From Pseudomonas morbosilactucae (GTDB lineage Bacteria; Pseudomonadota; Gammaproteobacteria; Pseudomonadales; Pseudomonadaceae): a stretch of 64,000 nucleotides of DNA. Under the pieces are notes generated by a model. It did not search any database. It was not told the origin of the DNA and saw nothing but the letters and a program-made list of their open reading frames with translations. The translations under genes and the position numbers were made by a program. This document shows, piece after piece, positions 18,966 through 28,716 of the stretch; the first letter of the stretch is position 1, and each line of letters begins with the position of its first letter. The stretch lies in contig NZ_JALQCW010000025.1 in the NCBI RefSeq assembly GCF_023241715.1, positions 1-64,000 of the forward strand, given 5' to 3'.

Positions 18966-20024
18966 ATGTCAGAGCAACCGAAGCCGCCTGCACGGCGCCC
19001 GACCCTGGAAGACGTAGCCCGAGAGGCCGGCGTGAGCCTGGCCACGGTGGACCGGGTGATGAACCTGAGGGCCAATGTGCGCGCCGACACCGCCCAACGG
19101 ATTGCCGAGGCGGCAGCGCGCCTGGGTTTCCATGGGCGCAATGTGATCGAGCAACGGCTGCTGCAACAGCGCCCCAAGGTGCGCTTGGGCTTTCTCCTGC
19201 AAAAACGGGGCGTGGCGTTTTACCAGGGGTTGGCCAAGGCCCTGAACGAGGCGGCCGCCAGCACGGTGCGGGCCCAGGTGCGGGTGCTGATCCATTACAT
19301 CGATGACCTGGACCCGGCCGCCACAGCCGAACGTATTCGGCACCTGCGCGGCGAGGTCGACGCCCTGGGGCTGGTGAGTGCCGACCATCCACTGGTGCGC
19401 CAAGCGGTGGCCGAGCTGGCGGCGAATGGCTTGCCGGTGGTGGCCCTGGTGTCGGACCTGGAAGCAGCGGCCAACGCCGCCTACGTGGGCGTCGACAATC
19501 GCCGCATGGGGCGCAGTGCCGGTTGGTTTATCCGTCATCTGGCGCAGCAACCGGGTGCGGTGGCCGTGATGCTTGGCACCCAGCGTTTTCAATGCCAGGA
19601 ACTGTGCGAAATGAGCCTGCGTTCCTACCTGACGGAACAGCAGGGGGATTGGGAACTGCTGGCAACGCGCCTGACGCTGGAAGACGAAGACTTCGCCTAC
19701 GCCAGCACGCTGGACCTGCTCAGCAGCGAGCCCGACCTGGTGGGCCTGTATGTGGCCGGGGGCGGTATTGCTGGGGTGCTCAAGGCCTTGCGCCAATTGC
19801 AGGCTCAGAAAATCCGCCTGCCGGTGGTGGTGTGCCACGACCTGACTCCGCTCACCGCCACGGCCCTGACGGAGGGGCTGGTGCAGGCGGTGCTCTCGCA
19901 CCCGGTGGCCGACTTGGCCCGGGAAGCCCTGCAACTGATGATCGCCAGTGCCCTGGACCCCGCCGCGCCGTGCACGGACAAACGCATGCTGACGCCGCAG
20001 ATCGACGTGGCGGAAAGCGTCTGA
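18966..20024 (+). CDS. LacI-family transcriptional regulator
   Basis: 352 aa. The LacI headpiece is at residues about 12-60 (PTLEDVAREAGVSLATVDRV), followed by a periplasmic-binding-protein-like sensor domain. The RV-MN hinge and the two-lobe sugar-binding region (GRSAGWFIRHL, then the GLYVAGGGIAG segment) are present. The ATG at 18966 begins the family N-terminus; its ribosome site is weak. Divergent transcription from the isomerase/dehydrogenase unit indicates local control, with relief by the imported sugar. I saw no clear LacI-type operator in 18830-18965. Confidence 0.87.
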   Translation: MSEQPKPPARRPTLEDVAREAGVSLATVDRVMNLRANVRADTAQRIAEAAARLGFHGRNVIEQRLLQQRPKVRLGFLLQKRGVAFYQGLAKALNEAAASTVRAQVRVLIHYIDDLDPAATAERIRHLRGEVDALGLVSADHPLVRQAVAELAANGLPVVALVSDLEAAANAAYVGVDNRRMGRSAGWFIRHLAQQPGAVAVMLGTQRFQCQELCEMSLRSYLTEQQGDWELLATRLTLEDEDFAYASTLDLLSSEPDLVGLYVAGGGIAGVLKALRQLQAQKIRLPVVVCHDLTPLTATALTEGLVQAVLSHPVADLAREALQLMIASALDPAAPCTDKRMLTPQIDVAESV

Positions 20025-20084
20025 CCGAGCCCGCGCCGCCAGAGGCCTAAAAGGCCCTAGCGGCAGGCGCTTATAGCGGCGTCC

Positions 20085-21440
20085 TTACCCGACCCAACCG
20101 ACCGCGGACTTGGGAATCACCTCGGACTCATCCATTTTCGAGGCGAACATGCTCACCGCCTCCACGGCGTCGCTGGTGCCGGCGCGAATCTGCAGGATCA
20201 CCGAGCCCGCCTGGTCGGCCAGGGTGACCCCGCGTTGCGCGCCTTCCTGGGTGGTGTTCATGCTGGCCACTGCTTCGCGGGTTTCGGCAAGGATCTTGCC
20301 GATCATCTCGGCAATTTCCGCGGTCGAGCGGCTGGTGCGGCCCGCCAGCTGTCGCACCTCATCGGCGACCACGGCAAAACCGCGCCCCTGATCCCCGGCC
20401 CGCGCCGCTTCGATGGCCGCATTGAGCGCCAGCAGGTTGGTCTGGTCGGCGATGCCCCGGATGGTGTTGACGATGGCGGTGATTTGCTCGGAGCGATCCC
20501 CCAACTGGCCCACCAGGCGCGCCGAAGAGCCGATGTTGTCGGCAATCTGGCGCATCTCCCGGGCGGTTTCCTGAATCACCTGGGCGCCCTGCTCGGCGAC
20601 TTTCTCGGTCTCGGCGGAGATGTGGTAGGCCCGCGAGGCGCCCCGGGAGTCTTCCTCGAACTTCTCCACCCGCTCGGTGATGTCGCTGGCGAACTTGACG
20701 ATTTTGTACAGCTTGCCTTCAGCGTCGTAGACCGGGTTGTAGGTCGCCTCCAGCCACACCACGCGGCCGTGCTTGCCCAGGCGTTTGAACTGCCCGCTGA
20801 AAAACTCGCCCGCATTGAGGCGACGCCAGAAGTCGCTGTACTCGCTGCTGTTGATCAGGCTTGGCTCGCAGAACAGGCGGTGCTGCTTGCCTTTGATCTC
20901 GCCCAGGGAATAGCCCATGACCTGGAGAAAGTTGTCGTTGGCCACCAGGATATTGCCGGCCAGGTCGAACTCGATCACGGCCATGGCACGGTCCAGGGCC
21001 ACCAGCTTGCTGCGGGTCTCGGCTTCCTGGGCGACCTTGGCGGTGACGTCCAGGGCGTACTTGACCACCTTGAACACCCGCCCCTGTTCATCCACCACCG
21101 GGTTGTAACTGGCCTCCAGCCAGACGGCCTGCCCCTGGCCATTGAGGCGCTGGAACGTCCCGGAAACGAAGGTGCCGGCCCGCAGTTGCGCCCAGAACTC
21201 GCTGTACTGGGCGCTGCGGACCAAGGCCGCCGGGCAGAAGTCGCGGTGCGACTTGCCCACCAGCGCCTCGGCGCGATAGCCCATGGTGCGAAGAAAGTTA
21301 TCGTTGGCCCGCAGCACCTTACCGTCGAGGTCGAACTCGACGACGGCCATAGAGCGTTCAAGTGCTGTAATCAGTCCTTTGAAGCCTGCTACTTCGGCCG
21401 TCCTGGCCGTCAGTTCACTTTTAAGAATTTTATTGAACAT
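20085..21440 (-). CDS. BdlA-like soluble chemoreceptor with two PAS domains
   Basis: 451 aa, no membrane helix. Two tandem PAS domains lie at about 20-135 and 145-260; each has an FDLxGxxxxANDNFL start and a WLEA-x-YNPV segment. The signalling domain follows, with the tip [20 protein letters not shown] near residue 360. The layout matches P. aeruginosa BdlA (417 aa), which links nutrient and redox cues to biofilm dispersion, and Aer-2-like receptors. The PAS domains may bind haem or flavin. It is a single gene convergent with the LacI-type gene. Confidence 0.85.
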   Translation of the reverse strand: MFNKILKSELTARTAEVAGFKGLITALERSMAVVEFDLDGKVLRANDNFLRTMGYRAEALVGKSHRDFCPAALVRSAQYSEFWAQLRAGTFVSGTFQRLNGQGQAVWLEASYNPVVDEQGRVFKVVKYALDVTAKVAQEAETRSKLVALDRAMAVIEFDLAGNILVANDNFLQVMGYSLGEIKGKQHRLFCEPSLINSSEYSDFWRRLNAGEFFSGQFKRLGKHGRVVWLEATYNPVYDAEGKLYKIVKFASDITERVEKFEEDSRGASRAYHISAETEKVAEQGAQVIQETAREMRQIADNIGSSARLVGQLGDRSEQITAIVNTIRGIADQTNLLALNAAIEAARAGDQGRGFAVVADEVRQLAGRTSRSTAEIAEMIGKILAETREAVASMNTTQEGAQRGVTLADQAGSVILQIRAGTSDAVEAVSMFASKMDESEVIPKSAVGWVG

Positions 21441-21614
21441 GACGTACCCTCAGCGCGATCAGAAACCGTTGGACCCTCGATCTAATATCGGCGGTACAAA
21501 GCTGAGCTGAAGCGATTGGGCCAGACTTTTTCACAGCGTGCCCCGGTCACTGCACCAGGGCGCGTGCAGCCCCGCAAAACGCCCGGCGCCGCGGCCTCGG
21601 CGCTGGCCGACGGG

Positions 21615-22337
21615 CTAGACCAGACGCAGCCCAGGCCCGCGGGCGCCCAAGGCGTCGGGGCCCAACCGTTCCAGCACCAGGGCCTGGGCCTGGCGGGTCA
21701 ACTGGTCCAGGTGGCGGTCACGTTTTTTCTCGGCGTCGAGCATGGCTTTGCGGCCATGTTGCTGCAGCAGGTAGGCATGAATCTGCCGCACTTCCAGGGA
21801 GCTGAAGATCGGCGCCACATCCAGCACCGCCAGCAACCCGTCACTGCCATGGTCCCGTGTGTTCATCAGCACCTGCGGCCCGCGGGCACCGATCAATTGG
21901 AAGCCCAGAGCTTCGAAACAGGCCATCTTGCCCACCCCACACGCCACCTCCACCTGCGGGTAGCGGGCCTGTACCGGCGCCAACAGCGCCCGCGCCACGC
22001 CCTGGCGCCGATGCCCTTCGCGCACCGCCAGGTAGGCCACGGCGCAGGCGTCGGGGTCGTCCTGCAACGGCAGGTACAGAGCAAAGCCGATCAGCGTCTC
22101 GGGGTCGTGCTCATCAGTGGCCAGCGCCAACTCCACAGACAGGCCCCGGGTGCCGTCCATGGCGTCCAGGTAGCGATGGACTTCCAGGCCGACGGCGTAT
22201 TGATAGAGCGGGTACAGGGGGTTGCTCGGGGCGATGGCCACCGCGCTGATGTCGCTGACGTAGTCGACCACCATCTGCAACAGCTGGCTTTTCAGGGGTT
22301 CGGAAGGCGGGGTGTGCAGCAGGCTGATCGTGGGCAT
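21615..22337 (-). CDS. GNAT-family N-acetyltransferase
   Basis: 240 aa starting at the ATG at 22337. The acyl-CoA binding motif A is YLAVREGHRRQGVARALL (about 115-132), with a preceding beta-strand. A C-terminal extension of about 80 residues rich in charged helices (RKAMLDAEKKRDRHLDQLTRQ) is unusual for a minimal GNAT. It is divergent from the methyltransferase gene. The substrate is unknown. Confidence 0.8.
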   Translation of the reverse strand: MPTISLLHTPPSEPLKSQLLQMVVDYVSDISAVAIAPSNPLYPLYQYAVGLEVHRYLDAMDGTRGLSVELALATDEHDPETLIGFALYLPLQDDPDACAVAYLAVREGHRRQGVARALLAPVQARYPQVEVACGVGKMACFEALGFQLIGARGPQVLMNTRDHGSDGLLAVLDVAPIFSSLEVRQIHAYLLQQHGRKAMLDAEKKRDRHLDQLTRQAQALVLERLGPDALGARGPGLRLV

Positions 22338-22497
22338 GGAACCTTTGACTCTGAAGGTGATGGCAACTCGACGCGGCCGGGAGGCGGCGCGCGGCGGCGC
22401 TATGATAACCGCTCCGGCGATTGCCCGTGGCCCGGCGCGGCAATTGGTGTTTTTGCGGTTAGAATGCCGCCCCCTTGAAACTGGCCGAACCGCTTCC

Positions 22498-23438
22498 ATG
22501 ACCCCAGACGCCCTTGCCACCCTGCACCAGCACCTGTTGACCGCCCTGGACACCCCGCCCGATGAAACCCGCCGCCTGTTCCACGGCCGCGGCCGCTGCT
22601 GGCCGGGCCTGGAGCAAGTGACGGTGGACTGGCTGCAGGGCGTGCTGCTGGTGTCGCTGTTCAAGGAGCCCGAGCCTGGGCAACTGGAGGATTTGCAGCA
22701 ACACCTGCTGCAACTCACCCAGTCGGCCGCCTGGGCCCGCTCCGGCGCCCACCACCTGCTGCTGCAACACCGCTACCTGCTGCGCAGCACTACCGAGTGG
22801 CTGCTGGGCGAGCCTATTGAAGAGTGGACCCTGACCGAAGGCGGCCTGCGCTACCGCATAGACCTGGGGCAGAAACAGAACACGGGGCTGTTTCTCGACA
22901 TGCGTTACGGGCGCAACTGGGTGCGCGACAACGCCCAGGGCAAGCGGGTACTGAACCTGTTCGCCTACACCTGTGGCTTTTCCGTGGCGGCGCTGGCCGG
23001 CGGCGCCAGCCATGTGGTCAACCTGGACATGTCGCGCCCGGCCCTGAGCCGCGGCCGGGACAATCATCGGCTCAACGAGCACAACCTGGACCAGGTGACG
23101 TTTCTCGGCCATGACCTGTTCAAGTCCTGGGCAAGGTGACCCAGAACGGCCCTTATGACCTGGTGATCATCGACCCGCCGACCTTCCAGAAAGGCAGCTT
23201 CGTGCTGACCAAGGACTACCAGCGGGTGCTGCGCCGCCTGCCGGAACTGCTGACCGCCCAAGGCACGGTGCTGGCCTGCATGAACGACCCGGCCCTGGGC
23301 GCCGAGTTCCTGATCGACGGCGTCACCCGCGAAGCACCGGGCCTGCACTTCGAACAACGCCTGGACAACCCGCCGGAATTTCCCGATGCCGGCCTGGACG
23401 GTGGCTTGAAGGCCCTGGTGTTCCAGCAGCAGGCCTGA
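22498..23438 (+). pseudogene. Class I SAM-dependent methyltransferase, broken by a frameshift
   Basis: The first frame (22498-23139) carries the SAM-binding motif VLNLFAYTCGFSVAAL and stops right after FLGHDLFKSW. The adjacent frame continues at once with the catalytic region (YDLVIIDPPTFQKGSF) to 23438. Restoring one G in the run at about 23127-23130 (TGGGCAAG to TGGGGCAAG) yields one protein of about 313 aa. The family is RlmI/Methyltransf_SAM-like, RNA-directed in known members. Whether the break is real or a consensus error cannot be told from the sequence. Confidence 0.82.
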
Positions 23439-23576
23439 ACCCCAGGGAATGGCTTTTATGGGGGGCGAAATCCACTGGCGACGGCTGGCTCTTTGCCCGG
23501 CCGACTTGTATCTTCGACGCCCTGAGCAGCCGGGTCGGCTGCACGTCACGTCATTAGTGCATACAGGGAGTTGTCC

Positions 23577-24230
23577 ATGGGTTCATTGTTACGTTGCCTG
23601 ATTTCAGCGGTCGCTTTGCTCGCCAGCCTGCCCACCCTGGCAGACACACCGCCAAGCCACGAACAGGTCAAGGCCTGGGCACCGGCCGAACAAAAAGCCA
23701 TGGGCATTACCGTGGAGACACTGGTGCCGGTGACCCTGGCCGGCAAGGAACAGGCCTACCTGGCCGGGGTCAGCTACGAGGAAGCCGCGCGTAACTTCTG
23801 GGCCGGCTACCTGCTGGTGCGCCCCAAGCTCAAGCAGGCCAGGGCCCTGGAAGAGTTTGGCGGGCAGTACAACGGCATCCAGTTGCTGGGCGACCAAGGC
23901 CCCGAGCAGAGCCTGGTGCTGATCGGCTCGGCCAGCTCGGGCCAGGGCATCATGGAAAAAACCTACGCCGTGGTGCGCTTTGACGGCTGGACCGCCAAGA
24001 CCCTGTACAGCGCCTCCGAAGAAGACAACAGCGGCAATTGCGGGGCCGACATGGAGGTCTACTGCAAAGGCAACGACGTGTTCATCAACGCGCTGAGCGT
24101 ACCGGCACCCGCCGGCAAGCTGGCGCTGGCGGTGACACAGGTCAGCTATTCGTCACCCGACCTGGAAACCACCCCGGCAAAAATCACCCAGGAGGTCCAG
24201 GTGGTGTTTGTCGACAAACCAGGCTCCTGA
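23577..24230 (+). CDS. Secreted hypothetical protein (217 aa)
   Basis: A Sec signal peptide (LLRCLISAVALLASLPTLA, cleavage near residue 22) is followed by a soluble mixed alpha/beta domain with two cysteines close together (NSGNCGADMEVYC), likely a disulfide. The ATG at 23577 is preferred to an upstream TTG because GGGAG lies 7 nt before it. No family was recognised. It is a single gene; a periplasmic or secreted location is the only safe inference. Confidence 0.68.
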   Translation: MGSLLRCLISAVALLASLPTLADTPPSHEQVKAWAPAEQKAMGITVETLVPVTLAGKEQAYLAGVSYEEAARNFWAGYLLVRPKLKQARALEEFGGQYNGIQLLGDQGPEQSLVLIGSASSGQGIMEKTYAVVRFDGWTAKTLYSASEEDNSGNCGADMEVYCKGNDVFINALSVPAPAGKLALAVTQVSYSSPDLETTPAKITQEVQVVFVDKPGS

Positions 24231-24270
24231 ACACACCCCACTGCGTCGGCGCGCTGGAACTGTGCGCTGA

Positions 24271-24813
24271 TCAGTGATGGTCCTGGTAGGCGCCCATGGC
24301 CTGGCAATGCCGGCAGCGGAACAGGTAGGCCGTGGGCCCCCGGTCTTTGTCCAGGGCACTGAAGAAGGCGTCCCACTGGGCGCCGTTGGGCAAGCCCGTG
24401 GCGTCCTGCACGGCGAGGATCGCTTCGGCACCCAGGGCCTGCAATTCGTCATGACCGGCCTTGCCGATAAACTGCGCAGCATCGCCGCAATGGCTCCACC
24501 ACTGCTCCTGCTGCCATCCGCTGTAGCCGGGAGTGCGCTGGCTGACCTCGGCAATCACCGCCTCGTCCAATTCCTCTTCGGCGTCCTGGCCGATGCCGTC
24601 TTCATCGGTAAAGCTCGCCTGGAAACGCTCGTGGGCACTGCCATCGGCGATGCACCAGGGGCAGAAACAGTCTTGGTATTCCTCCACTGCGTACACCGGG
24701 CCGACATATATCCAGCCACGGGCCTGTTCACAGCACAGGCAGGTGGCGTCACTGGCTTGCACCGAGCCGCTGGCGACCGGGTCGGGATGGTAGGCAAATT
24801 CAGGCAGTTTCAT
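24271..24813 (-). CDS. cbrC: CbrC family protein (UPF0167)
   Basis: 180 aa. It begins with the family segment LPEFAYHPDPVASGSV. Four cysteine pairs look like zinc ligands: CLCC at about 25-28, CPWC at about 52-55, and the terminal CRHC. The TPGYSGWQQEQWWSHC block is typical of CbrC, a protein associated with colicin E2 tolerance in E. coli. The ATG at 24813 follows AAGGAG. The molecular function is unknown. Confidence 0.82.
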   Translation of the reverse strand: MKLPEFAYHPDPVASGSVQASDATCLCCEQARGWIYVGPVYAVEEYQDCFCPWCIADGSAHERFQASFTDEDGIGQDAEEELDEAVIAEVSQRTPGYSGWQQEQWWSHCGDAAQFIGKAGHDELQALGAEAILAVQDATGLPNGAQWDAFFSALDKDRGPTAYLFRCRHCQAMGAYQDHH

Positions 24814-24930
24814 CAGCAGGACTCCTTGCTCCGCTAGCCTCGGCGCGGGCCCTGGCACAGGGCGCGGCAGAGGCGACAAAAAACAATCAGGCGCCACCCC
24901 GGCAACCACTTGGTGGCCCCTGGGCAACCC

Positions 24931-25578
24931 TTACTTTTCGATGATCGTGTCGATCACATCCTGCATAAGAAGCGACTGACCGGAATATCGTTCAAATTTG
25001 ATCTGGCCGTAGCCTGCGGCGTACCAGACTTCGATGCGCTCGTCGCCACTGCTGGCGCTCACGTGGCAACTGTCCTTGAAGGTCCGCGGCGCACGGTTGA
25101 CCTCAGTCTGCACATCTTCAAAGCCGACGAAGGTGTAGTCCGTGAAACTGTCGTAGTTCACGGGGTCGACCCAACCCTGGGCATGATTGGTCCGCTCACC
25201 GCTGCCGGTGACCCTGAACTTGGCGCCCGGCACCGCCTGCTTGGGGAACTCCGGGGACTGGGTGTAGATGTCCGTCATGATTGGCGTTTGCGGGTCGGCA
25301 CCCAGGGCCGCGATGCCGTAGCGCACCTCGCCCAGCAACCGGCGCCCGCTGAGGTCATAGACCGCGGCGGTTTTACTGCCGCCCGCAGCATTGACCACCG
25401 CCCTGCCTTTCTGGTCATTGAACATCACGTCAACAATCTGGGTGGTGGTGTCGCCGGAGCGAAACTGCACGTTGGGGGTCAGGCTGAAGCACGTGGCGAA
25501 ATCGGCGGCGGCACTGGCATTTAGGGACAAGGCGCTGGCACTCAAGGCGAGGGCCAGGGGCAAAAGTGGAGAAGACAT
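24931..25578 (-). CDS. Secreted hypothetical protein (215 aa)
   Basis: A signal peptide (LLPLALALSASALSLNASA) precedes a beta-rich mature domain with two cysteines (Cys in the ATCFSLTPN segment and in FKDSCHVSA), compatible with a disulfide. Start 25578 follows AAAGGAAA. No family was recognised. It is probably periplasmic. The 261 nt upstream hold no gene that I can support. Confidence 0.65.
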   Translation of the reverse strand: MSSPLLPLALALSASALSLNASAAADFATCFSLTPNVQFRSGDTTTQIVDVMFNDQKGRAVVNAAGGSKTAAVYDLSGRRLLGEVRYGIAALGADPQTPIMTDIYTQSPEFPKQAVPGAKFRVTGSGERTNHAQGWVDPVNYDSFTDYTFVGFEDVQTEVNRAPRTFKDSCHVSASSGDERIEVWYAAGYGQIKFERYSGQSLLMQDVIDTIIEK

Positions 25579-25839
25579 TGATTTCCTTTCTTTGTCGTAG
25601 CTCGAGGTCGGGAGCGGCTGCCCCGACCGTCGTGGAAGGGGTCTGCGCTCATCGTCGGTCATCGGTCTGGGCCGCCTGACGCTGAGCGCCGCGCAATATA
25701 AACCAACGCCCGTCCAAGGTCAGCAGCCACGCGCGCGAGCAGCGCCTTGCCCACCTTGGCCGGTCAGCCGCGGGCCAGCCCCTTCCAGCCCGACACGGCG
25801 ATGGGCAAAGGCCCGTGCCCATGGCTATGATTGCTCCCC

Positions 25840-26241
25840 ATGAACCCCACGCTGCCGATTCGCTCACCCTGCCCGCCCGGCGCTTGCATTTGCGAGCGCG
25901 AGCGGCTGCTGGACGTTCCCGGCGCCGACCAGCGCATCCTGCGCCTGACCCGCCCCGAAGAGAAACGCCTGCTGGCGCGGCTGGAACAGCTCAAGAGCCT
26001 GGAAGACCTGCAGCATCTGCAACAGCGCCTGTATGACCAACTGGGCATCCGCGTCGAAATCGCCCCCAGCAACAATGAAGTGCGGAGCATGCGTGGCATC
26101 GCCATCCACCTCGCCGAACTGCCGGGCTTGTGTCGCAAGACCCGCCAGGCGATTCCAGCAGCGATTCGCCGGGGCCTGGAGAACAACCCGGAAATCGCCT
26201 ACCGCCTGCTGGACGCCCACGACTTGCTGCGCGACGCCTGA
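25840..26241 (+). CDS. Hypothetical helical protein with N-terminal Cys-x-Cys (133 aa)
   Basis: The N-terminus contains CPPGACICERERLL, a cysteine cluster that could bind metal. Long amphipathic helices follow (LEQLKSLEDLQHLQQRLYDQ). The family is not recognised by me. Coding bias fits the genome. The ATG at 25840 has no good ribosome site, so the exact start is uncertain. It lies 90 nt before alkA on the same strand. Confidence 0.55.
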   Translation: MNPTLPIRSPCPPGACICERERLLDVPGADQRILRLTRPEEKRLLARLEQLKSLEDLQHLQQRLYDQLGIRVEIAPSNNEVRSMRGIAIHLAELPGLCRKTRQAIPAAIRRGLENNPEIAYRLLDAHDLLRDA

Positions 26242-26331
26242 AAGCCGAATTGCAGCGCAAGCCACCGAGTGCGGCCCGGCCCGAGGCGGGCTAATCTGCC
26301 AGCCTCGCCCTTGCCCGGTCTGCCCCTCACC

Positions 26332-26949
26332 ATGCCCGAACCCTACCTAGCCGCCCGCCAATTCCTCGAACGCCTGGACGCCGATTGGGCTCGGCACGTC
26401 CAAACCATCGGCCCCTGCCTGCACCAGGCCAAACCCACCCGCGATCCTTATCAGGCGCTGATGCGGGCGGTGGCCTATCAGCAATTGCACGCCCGGGCCG
26501 CCGAAGCGATTCTAGGACGCCTGCTGGCGCTGTTCCCGGGGCAGGACTTCCCGCGCCCCGAGCAACTGCTGGCCTGCGATGTGGCGGTGTTGCGCGGTTG
26601 CGGCTTTTCCGCGAGCAAGGTCACCGCCCTGCAAGGCATTGCCCAGGCCACCCTCGACGGCCTAGTGCCGGACGAACCCGGCGCCCGCGCCCTGGACGAT
26701 GAAACCCTGATCCAGCGCCTGACCACCTTGCGCGGGGTGGGCCGCTGGACCGTGGAAATGCTGCTGATCTACAGCCTGGAGCGCCTGGACATCCTGCCCG
26801 CCGATGACTTCGGCGTCCGCGAGGGCTACCGCCGCCTCAAAGGCCTGGAGCAGGCACCGAGCCGCCGGCAGATGATCGAGATCGGCCAGGCCTGGCGCCC
26901 CTGGCGGACGCTGGCGGCCTGGTACCTGTGGCGGGTGCCGGCGCCTTGA
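26332..26949 (+). CDS. alkA: DNA-3-methyladenine glycosylase II (AlkA type)
   Basis: 205 aa. A helix-hairpin-helix motif LRGVGRWTVEM lies at about 133-143 and the catalytic aspartate at about D159 in LPADDFGV, as in AlkA. It excises alkylated purines from DNA by hydrolysing the N-glycosidic bond. The protein is shorter than E. coli AlkA (282 aa) because the N-terminal TBP-like domain is absent, as in many bacterial members (MAG/HhH-GPD). The ATG at 26332 opens the family N-terminus. It is not associated with an ada gene here. Confidence 0.85.
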   Translation: MPEPYLAARQFLERLDADWARHVQTIGPCLHQAKPTRDPYQALMRAVAYQQLHARAAEAILGRLLALFPGQDFPRPEQLLACDVAVLRGCGFSASKVTALQGIAQATLDGLVPDEPGARALDDETLIQRLTTLRGVGRWTVEMLLIYSLERLDILPADDFGVREGYRRLKGLEQAPSRRQMIEIGQAWRPWRTLAAWYLWRVPAP

Positions 26950-27005
26950 GCCGGGCCTGGAGAGCGTCGCGTCTCAGGCCTCATGAAGCTCCCGCCCCAT
27001 CAAAC

Positions 27006-27911
27006 TCAAGCCCCGTGCAATAACAGGCGCGAGAAGTCGCAGCACTCCTGGCTCAAACGGGCCACGTCCGGGTTCAGGCCGAATTGCCGGTCCTGACGAT
27101 GCAAGGCCGCATAACGAATCCGCGGCAGGCTCGGCTGGGTCACCAGGGCACGCAGGGCGCCCTGTTCGATCAGGTGCGACAGGCAATCCTTGGGCAGGTA
27201 ACTGACGCCCATGCCCGACAGGGTCAGGCCCACTTGCACCAACAGGTTGTGGCTGGTCAGGGTGCGCGGCATCTGCACCTTGTGGCTGGCCAACCAACGC
27301 TCGTAGATCAGACCGGTGCCGGACTGCGAGCCCTGGGTCATCACGGTGAAACTGGCCAGGCGCTCCAGGCTGATGGGGTCGGCGTCGGGAATCAGGCTTG
27401 GCGCGCACATCCAGGCGTTTTCCACGCTTTTCAGCGGTGTGCAGACAAATCGCGTGTCGTGGTACACATCCGGCACGATCACCAGGTCCAATTGATCGTC
27501 CTCAAGCTTGCGAAACAACTCGCTGCTCAGCTCCACCGACGGTTCGATCTGCACCCTGGGATAGGCCTGGCGCATGGCCTCCACCAGGGCCGGCAACCAG
27601 GTCAGGGCAGTCAGTTCGGTCACCCCCAGGCGAAAGCGCCGCACCAGCACTTCCCGGGCACTGACCCGTTGCATCAGCGAGTCTCGGCGTTCGCGCAGGT
27701 CCTTGGCGTAATCCAGCAGTTCGGCGCCCTTCTCGGTCAGCCGGGCGTTGCGTTTACTGCGGTCGAAGACCGCCACGCCAAAGGTGTCTTCCAGCTCTTG
27801 AATGCGTTTGGAAATAGCCGACTGGGACATGTTCAGTTGGTTGGCCGCGGCCTCGAAACTGCCCAGCTCGGCAATCCAGTACAAAGCATCGATCTGCTTG
27901 AAGGTAATCAT
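27006..27911 (-). CDS. LysR-family regulator of the adjacent aldolase cluster
   Basis: 301 aa from the ATG at 27911 (MITFKQIDALYWIAELGSF). HTH residues are at about 18-37 (AANQLNMSQSAISKRIQELE), followed by an effector domain. It is divergent from the RraA-type aldolase gene with 127 nt between start codons. The region holds a GCGAT-N3-ATCGC palindrome, so it very likely senses a substrate or intermediate of the aldolase/aminotransferase/symporter genes. The ribosome site is weak. Confidence 0.85.
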   Translation of the reverse strand: MITFKQIDALYWIAELGSFEAAANQLNMSQSAISKRIQELEDTFGVAVFDRSKRNARLTEKGAELLDYAKDLRERRDSLMQRVSAREVLVRRFRLGVTELTALTWLPALVEAMRQAYPRVQIEPSVELSSELFRKLEDDQLDLVIVPDVYHDTRFVCTPLKSVENAWMCAPSLIPDADPISLERLASFTVMTQGSQSGTGLIYERWLASHKVQMPRTLTSHNLLVQVGLTLSGMGVSYLPKDCLSHLIEQGALRALVTQPSLPRIRYAALHRQDRQFGLNPDVARLSQECCDFSRLLLHGA

Positions 27912-27935
27912 TGGCCTAGCATCTGATGAAAAAAA

Positions 27936-27963
27936 GCGATGGTATCGCATAATAAAATATCGC
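27936..27963. promoter_or_regulatory. Candidate LysR operator in the divergent region
   Basis: GCGAT-GGT-ATCGC (27936-27948) is a perfect 5-bp inverted repeat, and a further ATCGC half site sits at 27959-27963 in an AT-rich tract. The position between the divergent LysR and RraA genes fits a LysR-type recognition plus activation site. Confidence 0.45.
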
Positions 27964-28038
27964 TAAAACTGTTTATTTAACCCTCCTAAGATCGGCCCAC
28001 AGCCACACCGGCTGAGCCCATTCTTCAGGAGCATCGCC

Positions 28039-28704
28039 ATGTCCTTGCCTGGTTCGCGCATTCTTCCCAACCCACCCCTGGCCGCCGCCGAAGTGCTCGA
28101 AGCCTTCGCCCAGGTGGTCACGCCCCATATCAGCGACAACCTCGGACGGCACATCGGCGCCCGCGGCCTGACCCGCTACAACCGCAGCGGCAAGCTGGTC
28201 GGCACGGCGCTGACGGTCAAGACCCGCCCCGGCGACAACCTCCTGATCTACAAGGCCATGAGCATGCTTCAGCCCGGCCACGTGCTGGTGGTGGACGCCC
28301 AGGGCGACACCAACAACGCGGTGATCGGCGAGCTGGTCAAGCTCTATGCCCAGCAACGCGGCTGCGTCGGGTTTGTCATCGACGGCGCGATCCGCGACGT
28401 CGCCAGCTTCGACGACACCCCCTGCTACGCCAAGGCGGTGGTGCATTGCGGCCCCTACAAGAGCGGCCCTGGGGAAATCAACGTGCCGGTGTCCATCGGC
28501 GGCATGCTGATCCAGCCCGGCGACCTGCTGGTGGGCGATGAAGACGGCCTGGTGGCCTTTGCCCAGACCGACGCGGCAGAGGTGTTGCGTCGCGCCGCCC
28601 AACACGCAGCCCACGAGGAACACGTCAAAGCTGAAATCGCCACCGGCGCCGTACGCCAGAGCTGGATGGACAAGGTCCTGGCACAAGCCGGCCTGGCCGA
28701 CTAA
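28039..28704 (+). CDS. RraA-family aldolase (HMG/CHA-aldolase-like)
   Basis: 221 aa. The RraA fold motifs are present: PGDNLLIYKAM, GELVKLYAQQRG at about 97-108 and DGAIRD at 115-120. Arg119/Asp120 match the catalytic Arg-Asp pair of class II 4-hydroxy-4-methyl-2-oxoglutarate / 4-carboxy-4-hydroxy-2-oxoadipate aldolases, which retro-aldol cleave these keto acids and often decarboxylate oxaloacetate. It lacks the features of a dedicated RNase E inhibitor context. It is followed after 12 nt by an aminotransferase, so an amino acid is the likely precursor. Confidence 0.82.
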   Translation: MSLPGSRILPNPPLAAAEVLEAFAQVVTPHISDNLGRHIGARGLTRYNRSGKLVGTALTVKTRPGDNLLIYKAMSMLQPGHVLVVDAQGDTNNAVIGELVKLYAQQRGCVGFVIDGAIRDVASFDDTPCYAKAVVHCGPYKSGPGEINVPVSIGGMLIQPGDLLVGDEDGLVAFAQTDAAEVLRRAAQHAAHEEHVKAEIATGAVRQSWMDKVLAQAGLAD

Positions 28705-28716
28705 GGGAGACACCTG

